NCBI GenBank assembly: GCA_963837105.1
Contig: CAWIMG010000024.1
Coordinates: 149,542-213,541, forward strand
Direction: 5' to 3'
Source of the DNA: UBA9676 sp963837105
Lineage (GTDB): Bacteria; Actinomycetota; Actinomycetes; Streptosporangiales; Streptosporangiaceae
Length of the DNA: 64,000 nt
Positions 1 to 8,253 of the stretch are shown here, in pieces; within the stretch, counting starts at the first letter, position 1; the number at the start of each line of letters is the position of its first letter. The position numbers and the translations under genes are program-made. The notes under the pieces are model-generated. The model saw only the letters and a program-made list of their open reading frames with translations, ran no database searches and had not been told where the DNA came from.

Positions 1-417
1 CTGGAGTCCCGCGTGCGGCTCATCCCCGAGGTGGCCGACGAGTTGCTGCCGGCGGTGTACCGGGCGGCGTCGGTGTTCGCCTTTCCCTCGCTCGCGGAGG
101 GATATGGCATCCCGGTGCTCGAAGCGATGGCAGCCGGCGTCCCGGTGGTGGCAAGCCGGATCGCGGCCCTGACCGAGGTGGCCGGATCCGCGGCCCTCCT
201 GGTCGATCCGGGCGATGTGGCCGGCTGGGCTTCGGCGCTGACGGCTGTGCTCGGCAATCCCGCGATGGCGGCCAGCCTGTCCCGCGCCGGTGCCGCCGTG
301 GCGGCCGCCCGCAGCTGGGCGCACGGTGCCACCGCCCTCCGCGGTGTGCTGGCCTCGGTGGCCACCGGAACCCTGCCGCCGGCCGTCAGCCGTGGCGCTG
401 AGCTGGCAGCGTGCTGA
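1..417 (+). CDS. Glycosyltransferase family 4/1, C-terminal part (5' end outside window)
   Basis: The frame is open from base 1, so the gene begins upstream of the window and only the last 138 residues are seen. They form the nucleotide-sugar binding half of a GT-B glycosyltransferase. The EGYGIPVLE stretch is the classic E-x7-E motif, followed by the usual AMAAGVPVVAS and a VDPGD loop. This family moves an activated sugar onto a lipid, glycan or small-molecule acceptor; the acceptor cannot be told. The 3' end overlaps the converging propeller gene by 32 bases (386-417). Confidence 0.9.
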   Translation: MESRVRLIPEVADELLPAVYRAASVFAFPSLAEGYGIPVLEAMAAGVPVVASRIAALTEVAGSAALLVDPGDVAGWASALTAVLGNPAMAASLSRAGAAVAAARSWAHGATALRGVLASVATGTLPPAVSRGAELAAC

Positions 418-1717
418 GGTTGACGACCTGGATCCGCGCGGCCCGGCTGTCGGCCACATACAGGTAGGTGCCGCTCGCTGGCAGCGCGAGGCTGAGCGGC
501 GCGCGCCCGCTCGGGATGTAGCCGGTCAGGGCGGGCTTGCGGGCAAGGGCCGCGGGCACGCTGACCACGGCAAGGTTGTCGGCGCCCGGGGAGCCAGCCA
601 GGTTGGTATCCGCCACGATGATCCTCTTGCCACCGTCCACCAGGACCACTCCGGTCGGCATCTGCCCCACCCGGACCAGCGCCGTCAGCGCATGCCCCGG
701 ATCGGTGCGCAGTCTGGCGGCGGAGAAACCCAGCAGGTCATTACTCCCCCGCGCGGTGACCCAGACCATCTTCCCGTCCGCCGAGGCGGCCACCCCGGCC
801 GGGCCGCACCCGGCGGTCGCCTGGCTCACCAGCGCCGAGCCGGGGCTGGTCTCCAGTTTCTGCACGCTCAGGACGCTGAGGACTCCCTCGCCCGGCCCGG
901 ACGCGGGATGACCCTTGGCGGCGCTGACGACGTACAGCCAGCGGCCATCGGGGGAGACCGCCATGGCGGTGGGCTGGACGCCCAGCGTGACCGTGCCGAC
1001 GAAGACGCCCGGCTGCGTCTGGCCGCTGGTGAGCGCCTTCGCCAGGTTGAAGACGGCCAGTTTGCCGGAGGTGCTCATCGTCACGAAGGCGAACCGGTTG
1101 CCGGGTGAGAGCGCGACCTGGCTGGCGTTGGTGACCGGGGGCACGCCGGGAACCACCAGGTTCGCGGCATTGGCGGTACTGGCGCCCTGTTCCGCTGACG
1201 CGGCGGCCTGCACATTGATCTGGTTGCCGACGGCGACGGCCGCATACCTGCCGTCGCTGGTCAGGGCCAGGCCCTTGGCAGTTTCGCCGGAGGCGGTGAC
1301 GAAGTAGTAGTTCTGCGCGGCGGCAGCCTGGCCGGACCTCATGATCAGCACGCTGAGCGTGGCCGGGTTCGTCGCGAAGACGTACTTGCCGTCACTGGTC
1401 ACCTGGACGCCGGACGGGTTGCCCTGGCTGAGCTTCAGGCTCGTGGTGGCGACCGTCAGCTTTTTCCCTGCTGCCACGCTCGTGCTGCAGCCTGGCGGGG
1501 GCAGGAATGCCGCCGCCGTGGCCCCGTTCGCGGCCGAGTTCTGCGAGGCCAGGTACGCACCACCGCCCCCGAGAGCCAGCAGCACCACCAGGGCGCCAGC
1601 CAGCACCGCCGGCGAGCGCCACACCGGGCGCCGGCGGGTGGGGGCCGCGCCGGGCCGGGCGCCAGCCTGCTGCGCCTCGGTCAGCCCGGCGCCGGTGCCC
1701 GCCAGGTCGGCCGACAT
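386..1717 (-). CDS. Membrane-anchored beta-propeller (YncE/WD40-like), probably the C-terminal half of the upstream kinase
   Basis: As read from ATG 1717 this is 443 residues: a charged N-terminus, one membrane segment (SPAVLAGALVVLLALGGG), then a YncE-type seven-bladed propeller with repeating 'T.DG.Y.FA' and 'SPDGRWLYVV' blade motifs. This frame stays open upstream of 1717 through a Pro/Ser/Thr-rich linker as far as the kinase domain of the next gene, which reads in a neighbouring frame. Actinobacterial receptor kinases often have the order kinase-linker-membrane helix-propeller, so the two halves were probably one 800-residue protein. The propeller would be the extracytoplasmic sensor. If separate, the start at 1717 has no clear ribosome site. 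Confidence 0.75.
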   Translation of the reverse strand: MSADLAGTGAGLTEAQQAGARPGAAPTRRRPVWRSPAVLAGALVVLLALGGGGAYLASQNSAANGATAAAFLPPPGCSTSVAAGKKLTVATTSLKLSQGNPSGVQVTSDGKYVFATNPATLSVLIMRSGQAAAAQNYYFVTASGETAKGLALTSDGRYAAVAVGNQINVQAAASAEQGASTANAANLVVPGVPPVTNASQVALSPGNRFAFVTMSTSGKLAVFNLAKALTSGQTQPGVFVGTVTLGVQPTAMAVSPDGRWLYVVSAAKGHPASGPGEGVLSVLSVQKLETSPGSALVSQATAGCGPAGVAASADGKMVWVTARGSNDLLGFSAARLRTDPGHALTALVRVGQMPTGVVLVDGGKRIIVADTNLAGSPGADNLAVVSVPAALARKPALTGYIPSGRAPLSLALPASGTYLYVADSRAARIQVVNLSTLPAQRHG

Positions 1718-2789
1718 GGCCTTCGTCGCCGGTGAGACGGCCGCCGCGCGCTGGCCGGATCCCTGACCATCGGTACCGGCCCCGGCCGGGCTGCCGCCAG
1801 GAACCGGGGTATCTCCGGCCTTCCGCCGGGTGACGACCTGCGTCGATGGCCCGGCAGCCGGCGGAGTGCTCTGGCGGCTGGCCTGCTCGCCGGAGGCCGG
1901 CCGGGCTGAGACCCAGGGCTGCCCGCAGTGCGTCGGCGAACTCCTGGCAGCTAGCCCACCGGTCGGCGGGGGCCTTGGCCATGGCCCGGGCGAAGACCTC
2001 GTCCACCGCGGGCGGCAGATCAGGCCGGCGGCTGGTCACCGCCGGTGGCGGCTGCGACAGTTGCGCATACATCACCGCCATGGCCTCGTCCCGGCGGAAC
2101 GGCGGCACTCCGGTCAGCAACTCGAAGGCGGCACAGGCCAGCGCGTACTGGTCGGCACGGCCGTCAACCGGATTGCCCTCGATCTGCTCCGGGGAGATGT
2201 AGTCGACCGTGCCGAGGAACTGCCCGGCAGCGGTCAGGCCGCTGGCCGCGAGGGTACCTTTGCTGAGCCCGAAGTCCGACAGGTAGACGTGGTCAGGCCG
2301 GCCGCTGCCCGCACGGGAGTCCAGCAGCATGTTGGCGGGCTTGACGTCGCGGTGCACCAGCCCCCGCTCATGGGCAGCGTCCAGCGCCGAGGAGATCTGC
2401 GAGATGATCTCGGCGACGCGGGCCGGCGGCAGCGGGCCGGACTGCGCCAGCAGCGACCGCACGTCCCCGCCCCTGACGTAGCGCATGGCGATGAACAGCA
2501 CGCCGTCGGCCTCGCCGGCCTCGAAGACCGGGATGATGTGCGGATCGTCCACCGCGGCCGCGGCCCGGGACTCGCGGATGAACCGCAGCCGGAACGCCTC
2601 GTCCGCGGCGAATGCCGGGGCCAGGATCTTCAGCGCGACCTGGCGGTCGAGGCGGATGTCATGCGCGCGGAAGACGACCGCCATCCCGCCCGCGCCGGCC
2701 TGCTCTTCCAGGACGTATCCGGCGATACGTGAGCCGGGCCCGAAACCCGCCAGTGCGCCGCCGGACCCCTCGGGGACATCCCCGCTCAC
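1392..2789 (-). CDS. Ser/Thr protein kinase (PknB-like), N-terminal half of a frameshifted receptor kinase
   Basis: The GTG at 2789 is chosen because a GGGGGGAGGAAGC ribosome site lies just upstream. Residues 25-290 are a complete Hanks-type kinase: glycine loop AGAGGMAVV (31-39), ATP lysine in VALK (54), catalytic HRDVKPAN (146-153) and DFG (172-174). After ALRAALGLSP the as-read frame becomes an improbable Arg/Gly-rich tail that stops at 1392. Removing one base in the CCGGCCGGCC run near 1892-1910 joins the kinase to the linker, membrane helix and propeller encoded down to 386 (2403 bases, 800 residues). Either a real mutation or a sequencing error. It follows the ATPase/kinase gene by 114 bp on the same strand. 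Confidence 0.85.
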   Translation of the reverse strand: MSGDVPEGSGGALAGFGPGSRIAGYVLEEQAGAGGMAVVFRAHDIRLDRQVALKILAPAFAADEAFRLRFIRESRAAAAVDDPHIIPVFEAGEADGVLFIAMRYVRGGDVRSLLAQSGPLPPARVAEIISQISSALDAAHERGLVHRDVKPANMLLDSRAGSGRPDHVYLSDFGLSKGTLAASGLTAAGQFLGTVDYISPEQIEGNPVDGRADQYALACAAFELLTGVPPFRRDEAMAVMYAQLSQPPPAVTSRRPDLPPAVDEVFARAMAKAPADRWASCQEFADALRAALGLSPAGLRRAGQPPEHSAGCRAIDAGRHPAEGRRYPGSWRQPGRGRYRWSGIRPARGGRLTGDEGHVGRPGGHRRRADRGAAGWRPARRGPHPPAPGVALAGGAGWRPGGAAGSRGRWCVPGLAELGRERGHGGGIPAPARLQHERGSREKADGRHHEPEAQPGQPVRRPGDQ

Positions 2790-2903
2790 GCTTCCTCCCC
2801 CCCGGCAGGCCGCCGGCTGGCGAATCATCGCCAGCACCGCGCTGCCAGGCGAGAAAGTATCTCATGCCGCCGCGATCAGCTGGTGACCGTAGCGCAGCGT
2901 CCG

Positions 2904-5507
2904 TCAGATGTCAGCGCGGACGTTCAGCAGGGCTTGCCGCATGTCAGCGGCCGTGCTGAACCGGTCGGCGCTGGCGGCGGCGCAGGCCGTGATGAGGAAC
3001 TGGGCCAGGCCTGGGCTGAGGTCGGGCCGGAACCTTCTGGGGTCGGTCACCGGCTCGCCGAGCTTGGGCGCCGCATCCGGGAACGGGTGGTGGCCGTTGC
3101 ACAGAAGCTGGTAGAGCAGCACGCCGACGGCGAACAGGTCGGTGGAGACGTCCCAGCGGGTGTGGCCGGCGTCGGGGGGCTGGTACGGCGGTGTGCCCGA
3201 CTTGGTGTGCACGGGGTCGCCGACCCGGGAGGCGATGTTGAAGTCCAGCAGTTTCGCTCCGGTCCGGGTGAGTATCACGTTGAGCGGCTTGATGTCGCGG
3301 TGGATCAGCCCCTTGCCCGCCAGTTCCGTCCACTCGTGCGATTCGGCTTCGGGCAGGCCGCCGTCGTTGCGCTGGGCCTCGAGCTGGGCCAGGCGCGCCG
3401 CATCAGGGTGGAACGCGACCAGCGCGCCCAGCAGGTCGAGCGCCACATCGACCGCCTCCCGGTCGCGAAGGTGCTTGTCACCGGAGACGAACTCGTCGAG
3501 CGACTCACCGTCGACGAACTCGGTGATCAGGTACCAGTCGCCGTCGCTGGTCTTGCCCGCCCAGAACACCTCCACCACGTGGGGATGATGGATCGTGCGC
3601 AGGGCGCTGATCTCGCGGCGCACCGCGGCATAGCCGGTCGCGCTGTCGAACAGCTTGAACGCCCGCTGCTGGCCCTCGACGTCATCGTGGACGCGGTAGA
3701 CCTTGGAGAAACTTCCGCGCCCGACGACGCCCAGCACGTCGAAGCGGCCGTCGATGATGTCACCGACGGCGTAGCCGGTGGCCTTGCCCCCGGCCGGGGA
3801 TCGCAGCTCGGCCGGAGCAGGCTCGGGAAGCGTATGACCGCCACTGGCAGGCGGCGCGGCGGCCGGTGCCGGGGGAAGCTCGCGGCGCCTGCTGGGTGTG
3901 GGCGGGCTGGTGCGGCGCACCGGCACGGCGGCAGCCGAGTCCGCCGGTACGTGCCGGATCCCGCCGACGGTGGAGGCCAGGCAGGGATGCAGCACATAGG
4001 TGTCCACTTCTGGCGGGAAGTGGAACGCCTCCACGTCGCCCATCGAGTAGAAACGGCGCTGCCCGGCCTCGTCGACGTACCCGAGCAGCCCGTTCTGCCA
4101 TAGCACGGAGGCGAGGTCGGTCGCCTGCTCGAAATGCGCATCCGCCATTTCCTGCAGCACCTGCAGATCGGCCCGCGGGAACCGGTCGACGCCGATCATC
4201 CGGACGAAGGAGCGGACCTCTTCCTGCACCCCGCTGATGTAGGCCTGGGTGCTGGTGAACAATTCGGAGTAATCGTGCAGGGCGGCGCCCTGCGGCATCA
4301 TGTCCGACGAGATCTGGTTGGCGCACTGGGCAAGCTGGGAGTCGCCGAACCGCTTGGCGCAGCGCTGGACCACCCGCTGCACCTCGGCCGACGGCACGCT
4401 GTCGTGGCCCGCCTGCTTCTGCCGCAGCACCTCCTCGTTCAGCTCATTGCCGAGCGAGATGACGTCGCGCGGGATCAGCCTGGTGTGGCTGAGCAGGTAG
4501 TCCTCGATCGTGCTGTCGCCGTCGCCGTCGGGTCCCGGCCACTGGCCGTTGACCCCCAGCCAGTCCCTGATCGCGGGCGGGCCGCTGGCCGGGCGCCGCA
4601 TCAGCAGTGACGGCGGCAGCCGGTGCAGCTTCTGCTGGAGCAGGTACAGCAGCGAACCGCGGTCCCAGGTCAGGACGCGTATGTGCGGCTCGTTGTAGTA
4701 CCGCGGCGCGTGCTCTGACCGGTACACCGACGACATGACAATGTCGCGGATGCAGACCACGACGTGCAGCCGGCCGCCCAGCCTGTGGTCCCGGAGCAGC
4801 CGCATGACCTGGTAGAACAGCCCCTCCTGGCATTTCAGCCAGTACATCGGGGCGTGGCCGAACTCCTCGTCCACCGCGTCCAGGTAGAAGAAGATCGGCC
4901 TGCACTGGCCGACCACCTCGCCCAGCAGATCCTCCAGGTCGTCCCAGAGCGGGTCGTCGAGGTAGGCCGACAGCTGGTGGGCGGTGTGCTGGCCGTTGAT
5001 GATGTCGCGCACCTCGCTGTAGATCGAGCGGGGCCGGCGGAAGTCACCGAGCAGCCGCGCATACGATTGCTCGATCTCGTCGGCCTGCTCGTCCCGCAAC
5101 TGCTGGCGCAACTCCGGCCGCCGCAGCAGGTGCGAGGCCAGCGACCGCATGATCGCGCGATCCCAGATCTGCATCCACTTCTCGACTAGGACCCGGTCGG
5201 AGAACCACTGGCACGCCTTCACCACGACTTCGGTCTTCGGCAGGCTCTGCTGCGGCGCCGCTGCAAACACCGAATCCTGGTGTGACTGGAAATCCTGCAG
5301 CCGCCGCAGGTACACCGTCTTGCCGGCGCCGAGTTTCCCCACGATGACCCGCACCATGGCGTCGTTGGCACGGGTCGCCAGATGGCCAAATGCCGGATCG
5401 CCGCCGAAGTCGACGAACTCGCTGATCACGTCCTCGATATCGGCTCGTGACCCGTCTGGATTGCCAAACGGTCCCACAGGGTCAAGCCGACGCCGCCTGC
5501 TGCTCAT
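2904..5507 (-). CDS. P-loop ATPase fused to a C-terminal Ser/Thr kinase with a DFN motif
   Basis: The ATG at 5507 follows GGGGGAG; a TTG at 5519 is possible. The 867-residue product starts with a P-loop NTPase: Walker A GKLGAGKT (57-64), Walker B IFFYLDAVDE (205-214), and VVVCIRD just after, as in STAND/KAP-like or Sll1717-type ATPases. A middle helical region (about 270-500) and a Pro/Ala-rich linker (about 535-580) lead to a kinase domain (about 587-867) with GRGSF loop (596-600), AFK lysine (618), HRDIKPLN (736-743) and DFN (755-757) where DFG is usual. The kinase has an extra ~25-residue segment before HRD and lacks APE (QPPD instead). I know no standard name for this architecture. It may sense nucleotides or stress and phosphorylate; a defence role is only a guess. 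Confidence 0.85.
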   Translation of the reverse strand: MSSRRRRLDPVGPFGNPDGSRADIEDVISEFVDFGGDPAFGHLATRANDAMVRVIVGKLGAGKTVYLRRLQDFQSHQDSVFAAAPQQSLPKTEVVVKACQWFSDRVLVEKWMQIWDRAIMRSLASHLLRRPELRQQLRDEQADEIEQSYARLLGDFRRPRSIYSEVRDIINGQHTAHQLSAYLDDPLWDDLEDLLGEVVGQCRPIFFYLDAVDEEFGHAPMYWLKCQEGLFYQVMRLLRDHRLGGRLHVVVCIRDIVMSSVYRSEHAPRYYNEPHIRVLTWDRGSLLYLLQQKLHRLPPSLLMRRPASGPPAIRDWLGVNGQWPGPDGDGDSTIEDYLLSHTRLIPRDVISLGNELNEEVLRQKQAGHDSVPSAEVQRVVQRCAKRFGDSQLAQCANQISSDMMPQGAALHDYSELFTSTQAYISGVQEEVRSFVRMIGVDRFPRADLQVLQEMADAHFEQATDLASVLWQNGLLGYVDEAGQRRFYSMGDVEAFHFPPEVDTYVLHPCLASTVGGIRHVPADSAAAVPVRRTSPPTPSRRRELPPAPAAAPPASGGHTLPEPAPAELRSPAGGKATGYAVGDIIDGRFDVLGVVGRGSFSKVYRVHDDVEGQQRAFKLFDSATGYAAVRREISALRTIHHPHVVEVFWAGKTSDGDWYLITEFVDGESLDEFVSGDKHLRDREAVDVALDLLGALVAFHPDAARLAQLEAQRNDGGLPEAESHEWTELAGKGLIHRDIKPLNVILTRTGAKLLDFNIASRVGDPVHTKSGTPPYQPPDAGHTRWDVSTDLFAVGVLLYQLLCNGHHPFPDAAPKLGEPVTDPRRFRPDLSPGLAQFLITACAAASADRFSTAADMRQALLNVRADI

Positions 5508-5631
5508 CTGCTCCCCCAATCTGGATCGTAGCCCGCTGCCGGAGTTAGAGCCACAGAGCGTCTATGGCGGCATGAGGCCGCGACGGCCTGCAGCACGGCT
5601 CTGGTACGCCTTGGATGCGGGGCGTTGCGGT

Positions 5632-7371
5632 CTACCGGATCCCGGCGATCGGCAACCTCAGTGCTCCGGGCGCGTTTGATGGCACGGCCGGATTCCGTGG
5701 CGCGGCGGGCGCGACCCATCGGTAGGCGGCACCGACCGGTGGCCTTGGGTCAGGCTCTCCCTTGTTCGGCCACAGCGCCATCGCCCGCTCTGCCTGGGCA
5801 GTGATCGTCAGTGCCGGGTTGACACCCGGGTTCGCCGAGATGGCCGAGCCATCGACCACGTGCAGCCCGGGATACCCGTACATGCGGTGGTAGGGGTCCA
5901 CGACACCACTGTCCGGGGAATCGCCGATGGCGCAGCCACCCAGGAAGTGCGCGGTCATCGGGATATCGGCGATCTCGCCGACGCTGCCCAGGGGGAAGCC
6001 CCCGATCTGGGCCGCTATCCGGCGCATGGCCTGGTTGGCGGCAGGAATCCAGGTCGGGCTCGGGACGCCGTGCCCCTGCCGGGAGGTCAGCTTCATCCGG
6101 CCGAGCCGGGTCCGCCGGGGGTAAACGATGATCGAGTTGTCAAGCGCCTGCATGGTCAGCCCGATCACCGCCCGCTCGGACCAGTGATTGATACCGGCAT
6201 AGAGCGACGCGAGCTCGCCCGGGTGACGCGCGGCCTGCCCGAGCCACTTCAGCCAGCGCGGCACCGGCCCACCACCGTCGGTCATCAGCGTGCTGAGCAT
6301 TCCCATCGCATTCGAGCCCCGGCCGTAACGGACGGGTTCGATATGGGTGCTGGCGTCCGGGTGGATCGATGAGGTGATGGCCACCCCGCGGGTGAAGTCA
6401 TGCTTGTCCCGGTTGCGCAGCTTGACCAGCGCGCCACCGAGGGCTTCAGAATTCGTCCGGGTCGCGGTACCCAGCCGGCTGGAAATGCCCGGCAGCAAAC
6501 CCGCGGCCTTCACCTTGTGCAGCAGCTGCTGCGTGCCCCAGGTGCCGGCCGCGAACACCACCTGGCCGGCGGTGAACGAGCGCGCTGTCCGGCGGGCCCG
6601 CCAGGCACCAGTGCGTACCGTGTCAACTCTGTACCCACCCCGGCCGAGCGGGCGGACCGCGACCGCGGTGACCAGCGGGTGCACCGTCGCACCGGCTTTC
6701 TCGGCCAGGTAGAGGTAGTTCTTCACCAGGGTGTTCTTGGCGTTGTGCCGGCAGCCGGTCATGCATTCCCCCACCTCCAGGCACCCACGGCGGCGCGGGC
6801 CAGCGCCACCGAAGAACGGGTCCCCGACCTCGGCACCGGGCTCCTTGCCGCCGTCCCGGCCGAAGAACACCCCCACCGGGGCCATGCGGAAGGTGTCCCC
6901 CACGCCCAGCTCCTCGGCCACCCGCTTCATGGCCTCGTCCGACGGCGTCATCGTCGGGTTCTGGACCACGCCAAGCATCCGCTCTGCCTGGTCGTAATAC
7001 GGGGCAAGTTCGGCCTGCCAGTCGGTGATATGCGCCCACTGCCGGTCATGGTAGAAAGCATCCGATCGTGGCCGGTACAAGGTGTTCGCGTAGACCAGCG
7101 AACCCCCACCAACCCCCGCGCCGGCCAGGATCATCACATTCCGCAGCAGGTGGATCCGCTGGATCCCGGTGCAGCCGAGCTTCGGCGCCCACAAGAACCT
7201 GCGGGCGTCCCAGGACGTGCGGGGAAAATCAGCGTCCTCGAACCGGCGTCCCGCCTCCAGCACTCCCACCCGGTAGCCCTTCTCGGTGAGCCGCAAAGCG
7301 GCGACCGAGCCGCCGAAGCCCGAGCCGATCACAAGCACGTCATAGTCGTAAGAGGCAGCCGGCCGGTTCAT
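5632..7371 (-). CDS. GMC-family flavin oxidoreductase, cholesterol-oxidase-like
   Basis: The ATG at 7371 is taken because GAAGGG lies about 7 bases upstream; the frame continues to 7485 but that part is not protein-like. The product (579 residues) has the FAD dinucleotide fold VIGSGFGGSVAALRL near the N-terminus, the GMC signature region MILAGAGVGGGSLVYANTL, and the C-terminal LGGCAIG...HVVDGSAISANPGVNPALTITA typical of ChoD-type sterol oxidases. GECMTGC (a cysteine pair) is also typical of this subgroup. Expected to oxidise a hydroxyl group (sterol or related alcohol) with FAD. Substrate unproven. It stands alone, diverging from the NUDIX gene. Confidence 0.85.
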   Translation of the reverse strand: MNRPAASYDYDVLVIGSGFGGSVAALRLTEKGYRVGVLEAGRRFEDADFPRTSWDARRFLWAPKLGCTGIQRIHLLRNVMILAGAGVGGGSLVYANTLYRPRSDAFYHDRQWAHITDWQAELAPYYDQAERMLGVVQNPTMTPSDEAMKRVAEELGVGDTFRMAPVGVFFGRDGGKEPGAEVGDPFFGGAGPRRRGCLEVGECMTGCRHNAKNTLVKNYLYLAEKAGATVHPLVTAVAVRPLGRGGYRVDTVRTGAWRARRTARSFTAGQVVFAAGTWGTQQLLHKVKAAGLLPGISSRLGTATRTNSEALGGALVKLRNRDKHDFTRGVAITSSIHPDASTHIEPVRYGRGSNAMGMLSTLMTDGGGPVPRWLKWLGQAARHPGELASLYAGINHWSERAVIGLTMQALDNSIIVYPRRTRLGRMKLTSRQGHGVPSPTWIPAANQAMRRIAAQIGGFPLGSVGEIADIPMTAHFLGGCAIGDSPDSGVVDPYHRMYGYPGLHVVDGSAISANPGVNPALTITAQAERAMALWPNKGEPDPRPPVGAAYRWVAPAAPRNPAVPSNAPGALRLPIAGIR

Positions 7372-7569
7372 CGCCATCCCTTCAGTCCTTGAGTGAGCGG
7401 GTAATAATCCATCGTGCGTCGCGGCGGCCCGGCCCATCAGGGCCGAAGGTCCCCAGACGGGAAGCCGCCGTCTCCCGCGCCACACCCGGCCGTCCCAAAG
7501 CTCACCGAGAACACCGCCCGCAGCGCTGGGTAAGTCGGGCCGCAGGCCGGCCGGTGGCAGGAGGTGAAC

Positions 7570-8253
7570 GTGGGACCCCCCGTTGAGAATGTGAAAGGTT
7601 CCGAGGGGGTGGCTGACAGCCGGCCGCCCTATCCGGCGCTTGGTGTCACCGCCAAGGCGATCATCCTCAACGCCGCTGGTGCGGTCCTGATCATCCGGCG
7701 CTCACCCCAGTCCTCCTGGCGGCCCGGGACCTGGGACCTTCCGGGCGGGAAGATGGACGACCGCGAGCGGCTCGCCGACGCCCTGGCCCGGGAGGTGCGG
7801 GAGGAGACGGGCCTCACCGTCCAGGCGGCCGCGGCGGTCCCGTGCCACGTGACGAACTTCGCCAAGGAGCCGTTCTGGATCACCTGCGTGACCTTCATCT
7901 GCCCCTCCCACCAGGGCGAGGTGCGGCTGAGCGCCGAGCATGACGAGTGCGACTGGGTGGTGCCGGGCAGGCACCATGGCCGGGTCTACGCCGAGGCGAT
8001 CGAGGAGCAGCTCGACGCCTATGCGACCGCTAAGCCAATCTTGACGTCCATAAATAAGATTCTGATGTGCTCAACATCATGTACCAGAGCGTTCCCCGTC
8101 CCCGGGACTGCACCTTCAGCCCTGGTGACTGGGACGTGCTTGGGCGCTACTGGCACCCAGTCGCATTCAGCTCGGATGTGGCGGACAGCCCGGTCAAGGC
8201 GCAGCTGCTCGATGTCGAGCTTGTCGTATACCGGACAAGTAAGGGTGTGGTAG
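7570..8253 (+). CDS. NUDIX hydrolase
   Basis: GTG 7570 is preceded by AGGAGG with a five-base spacer. The NUDIX box is perfect: G-x5-E-x7-REVREETGL (about residues 59-81), so it hydrolyses a nucleoside diphosphate linked to another group. The fold should end near ...EEQLDAY (about 8022). The frame then runs another 70 codons through an AT-rich promoter-like stretch and 187 bases into the Rieske oxygenase gene; that tail looks non-coding. A TAA at 8031-8033 lies one frame away, so a missing base may have removed the true stop. The substrate cannot be predicted. Confidence 0.8.
   Translation: MGPPVENVKGSEGVADSRPPYPALGVTAKAIILNAAGAVLIIRRSPQSSWRPGTWDLPGGKMDDRERLADALAREVREETGLTVQAAAAVPCHVTNFAKEPFWITCVTFICPSHQGEVRLSAEHDECDWVVPGRHHGRVYAEAIEEQLDAYATAKPILTSINKILMCSTSCTRAFPVPGTAPSALVTGTCLGATGTQSHSARMWRTARSRRSCSMSSLSYTGQVRVW
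8041..8081 (+). promoter_or_regulatory. AT-rich promoter/operator at the Rieske gene start (site A)
   Basis: TTGACG (8041-8046), 8 bases, TAAGAT (8055-8060), TCTGAT, then GTG 8067. TAAGAT fits an actinobacterial -10 (TAnnnT) placed so that transcription would begin at or beside GTG 8067, suggesting a leaderless mRNA; no ribosome site is visible. An inverted repeat TGATGT-N5-ACATCA (8063-8079) covers the start codons. The same arrangement, with 18 of 21 bases identical from TCTGATGTGCT to the ATG, occurs at the second TenA gene (23403-23442). Confidence 0.55.

Noticed and set aside
1830..2732. 300-codon plus-strand frame over the kinase
   Set aside because: Antisense to clear HRD/DFG kinase sequence and without protein-like composition.
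5504..5719. 71-codon minus-strand frame between the kinase and GMC genes
   Set aside because: Overlaps the 3' end of the GMC gene and the kinase start, Arg-rich, no ribosome site or family.
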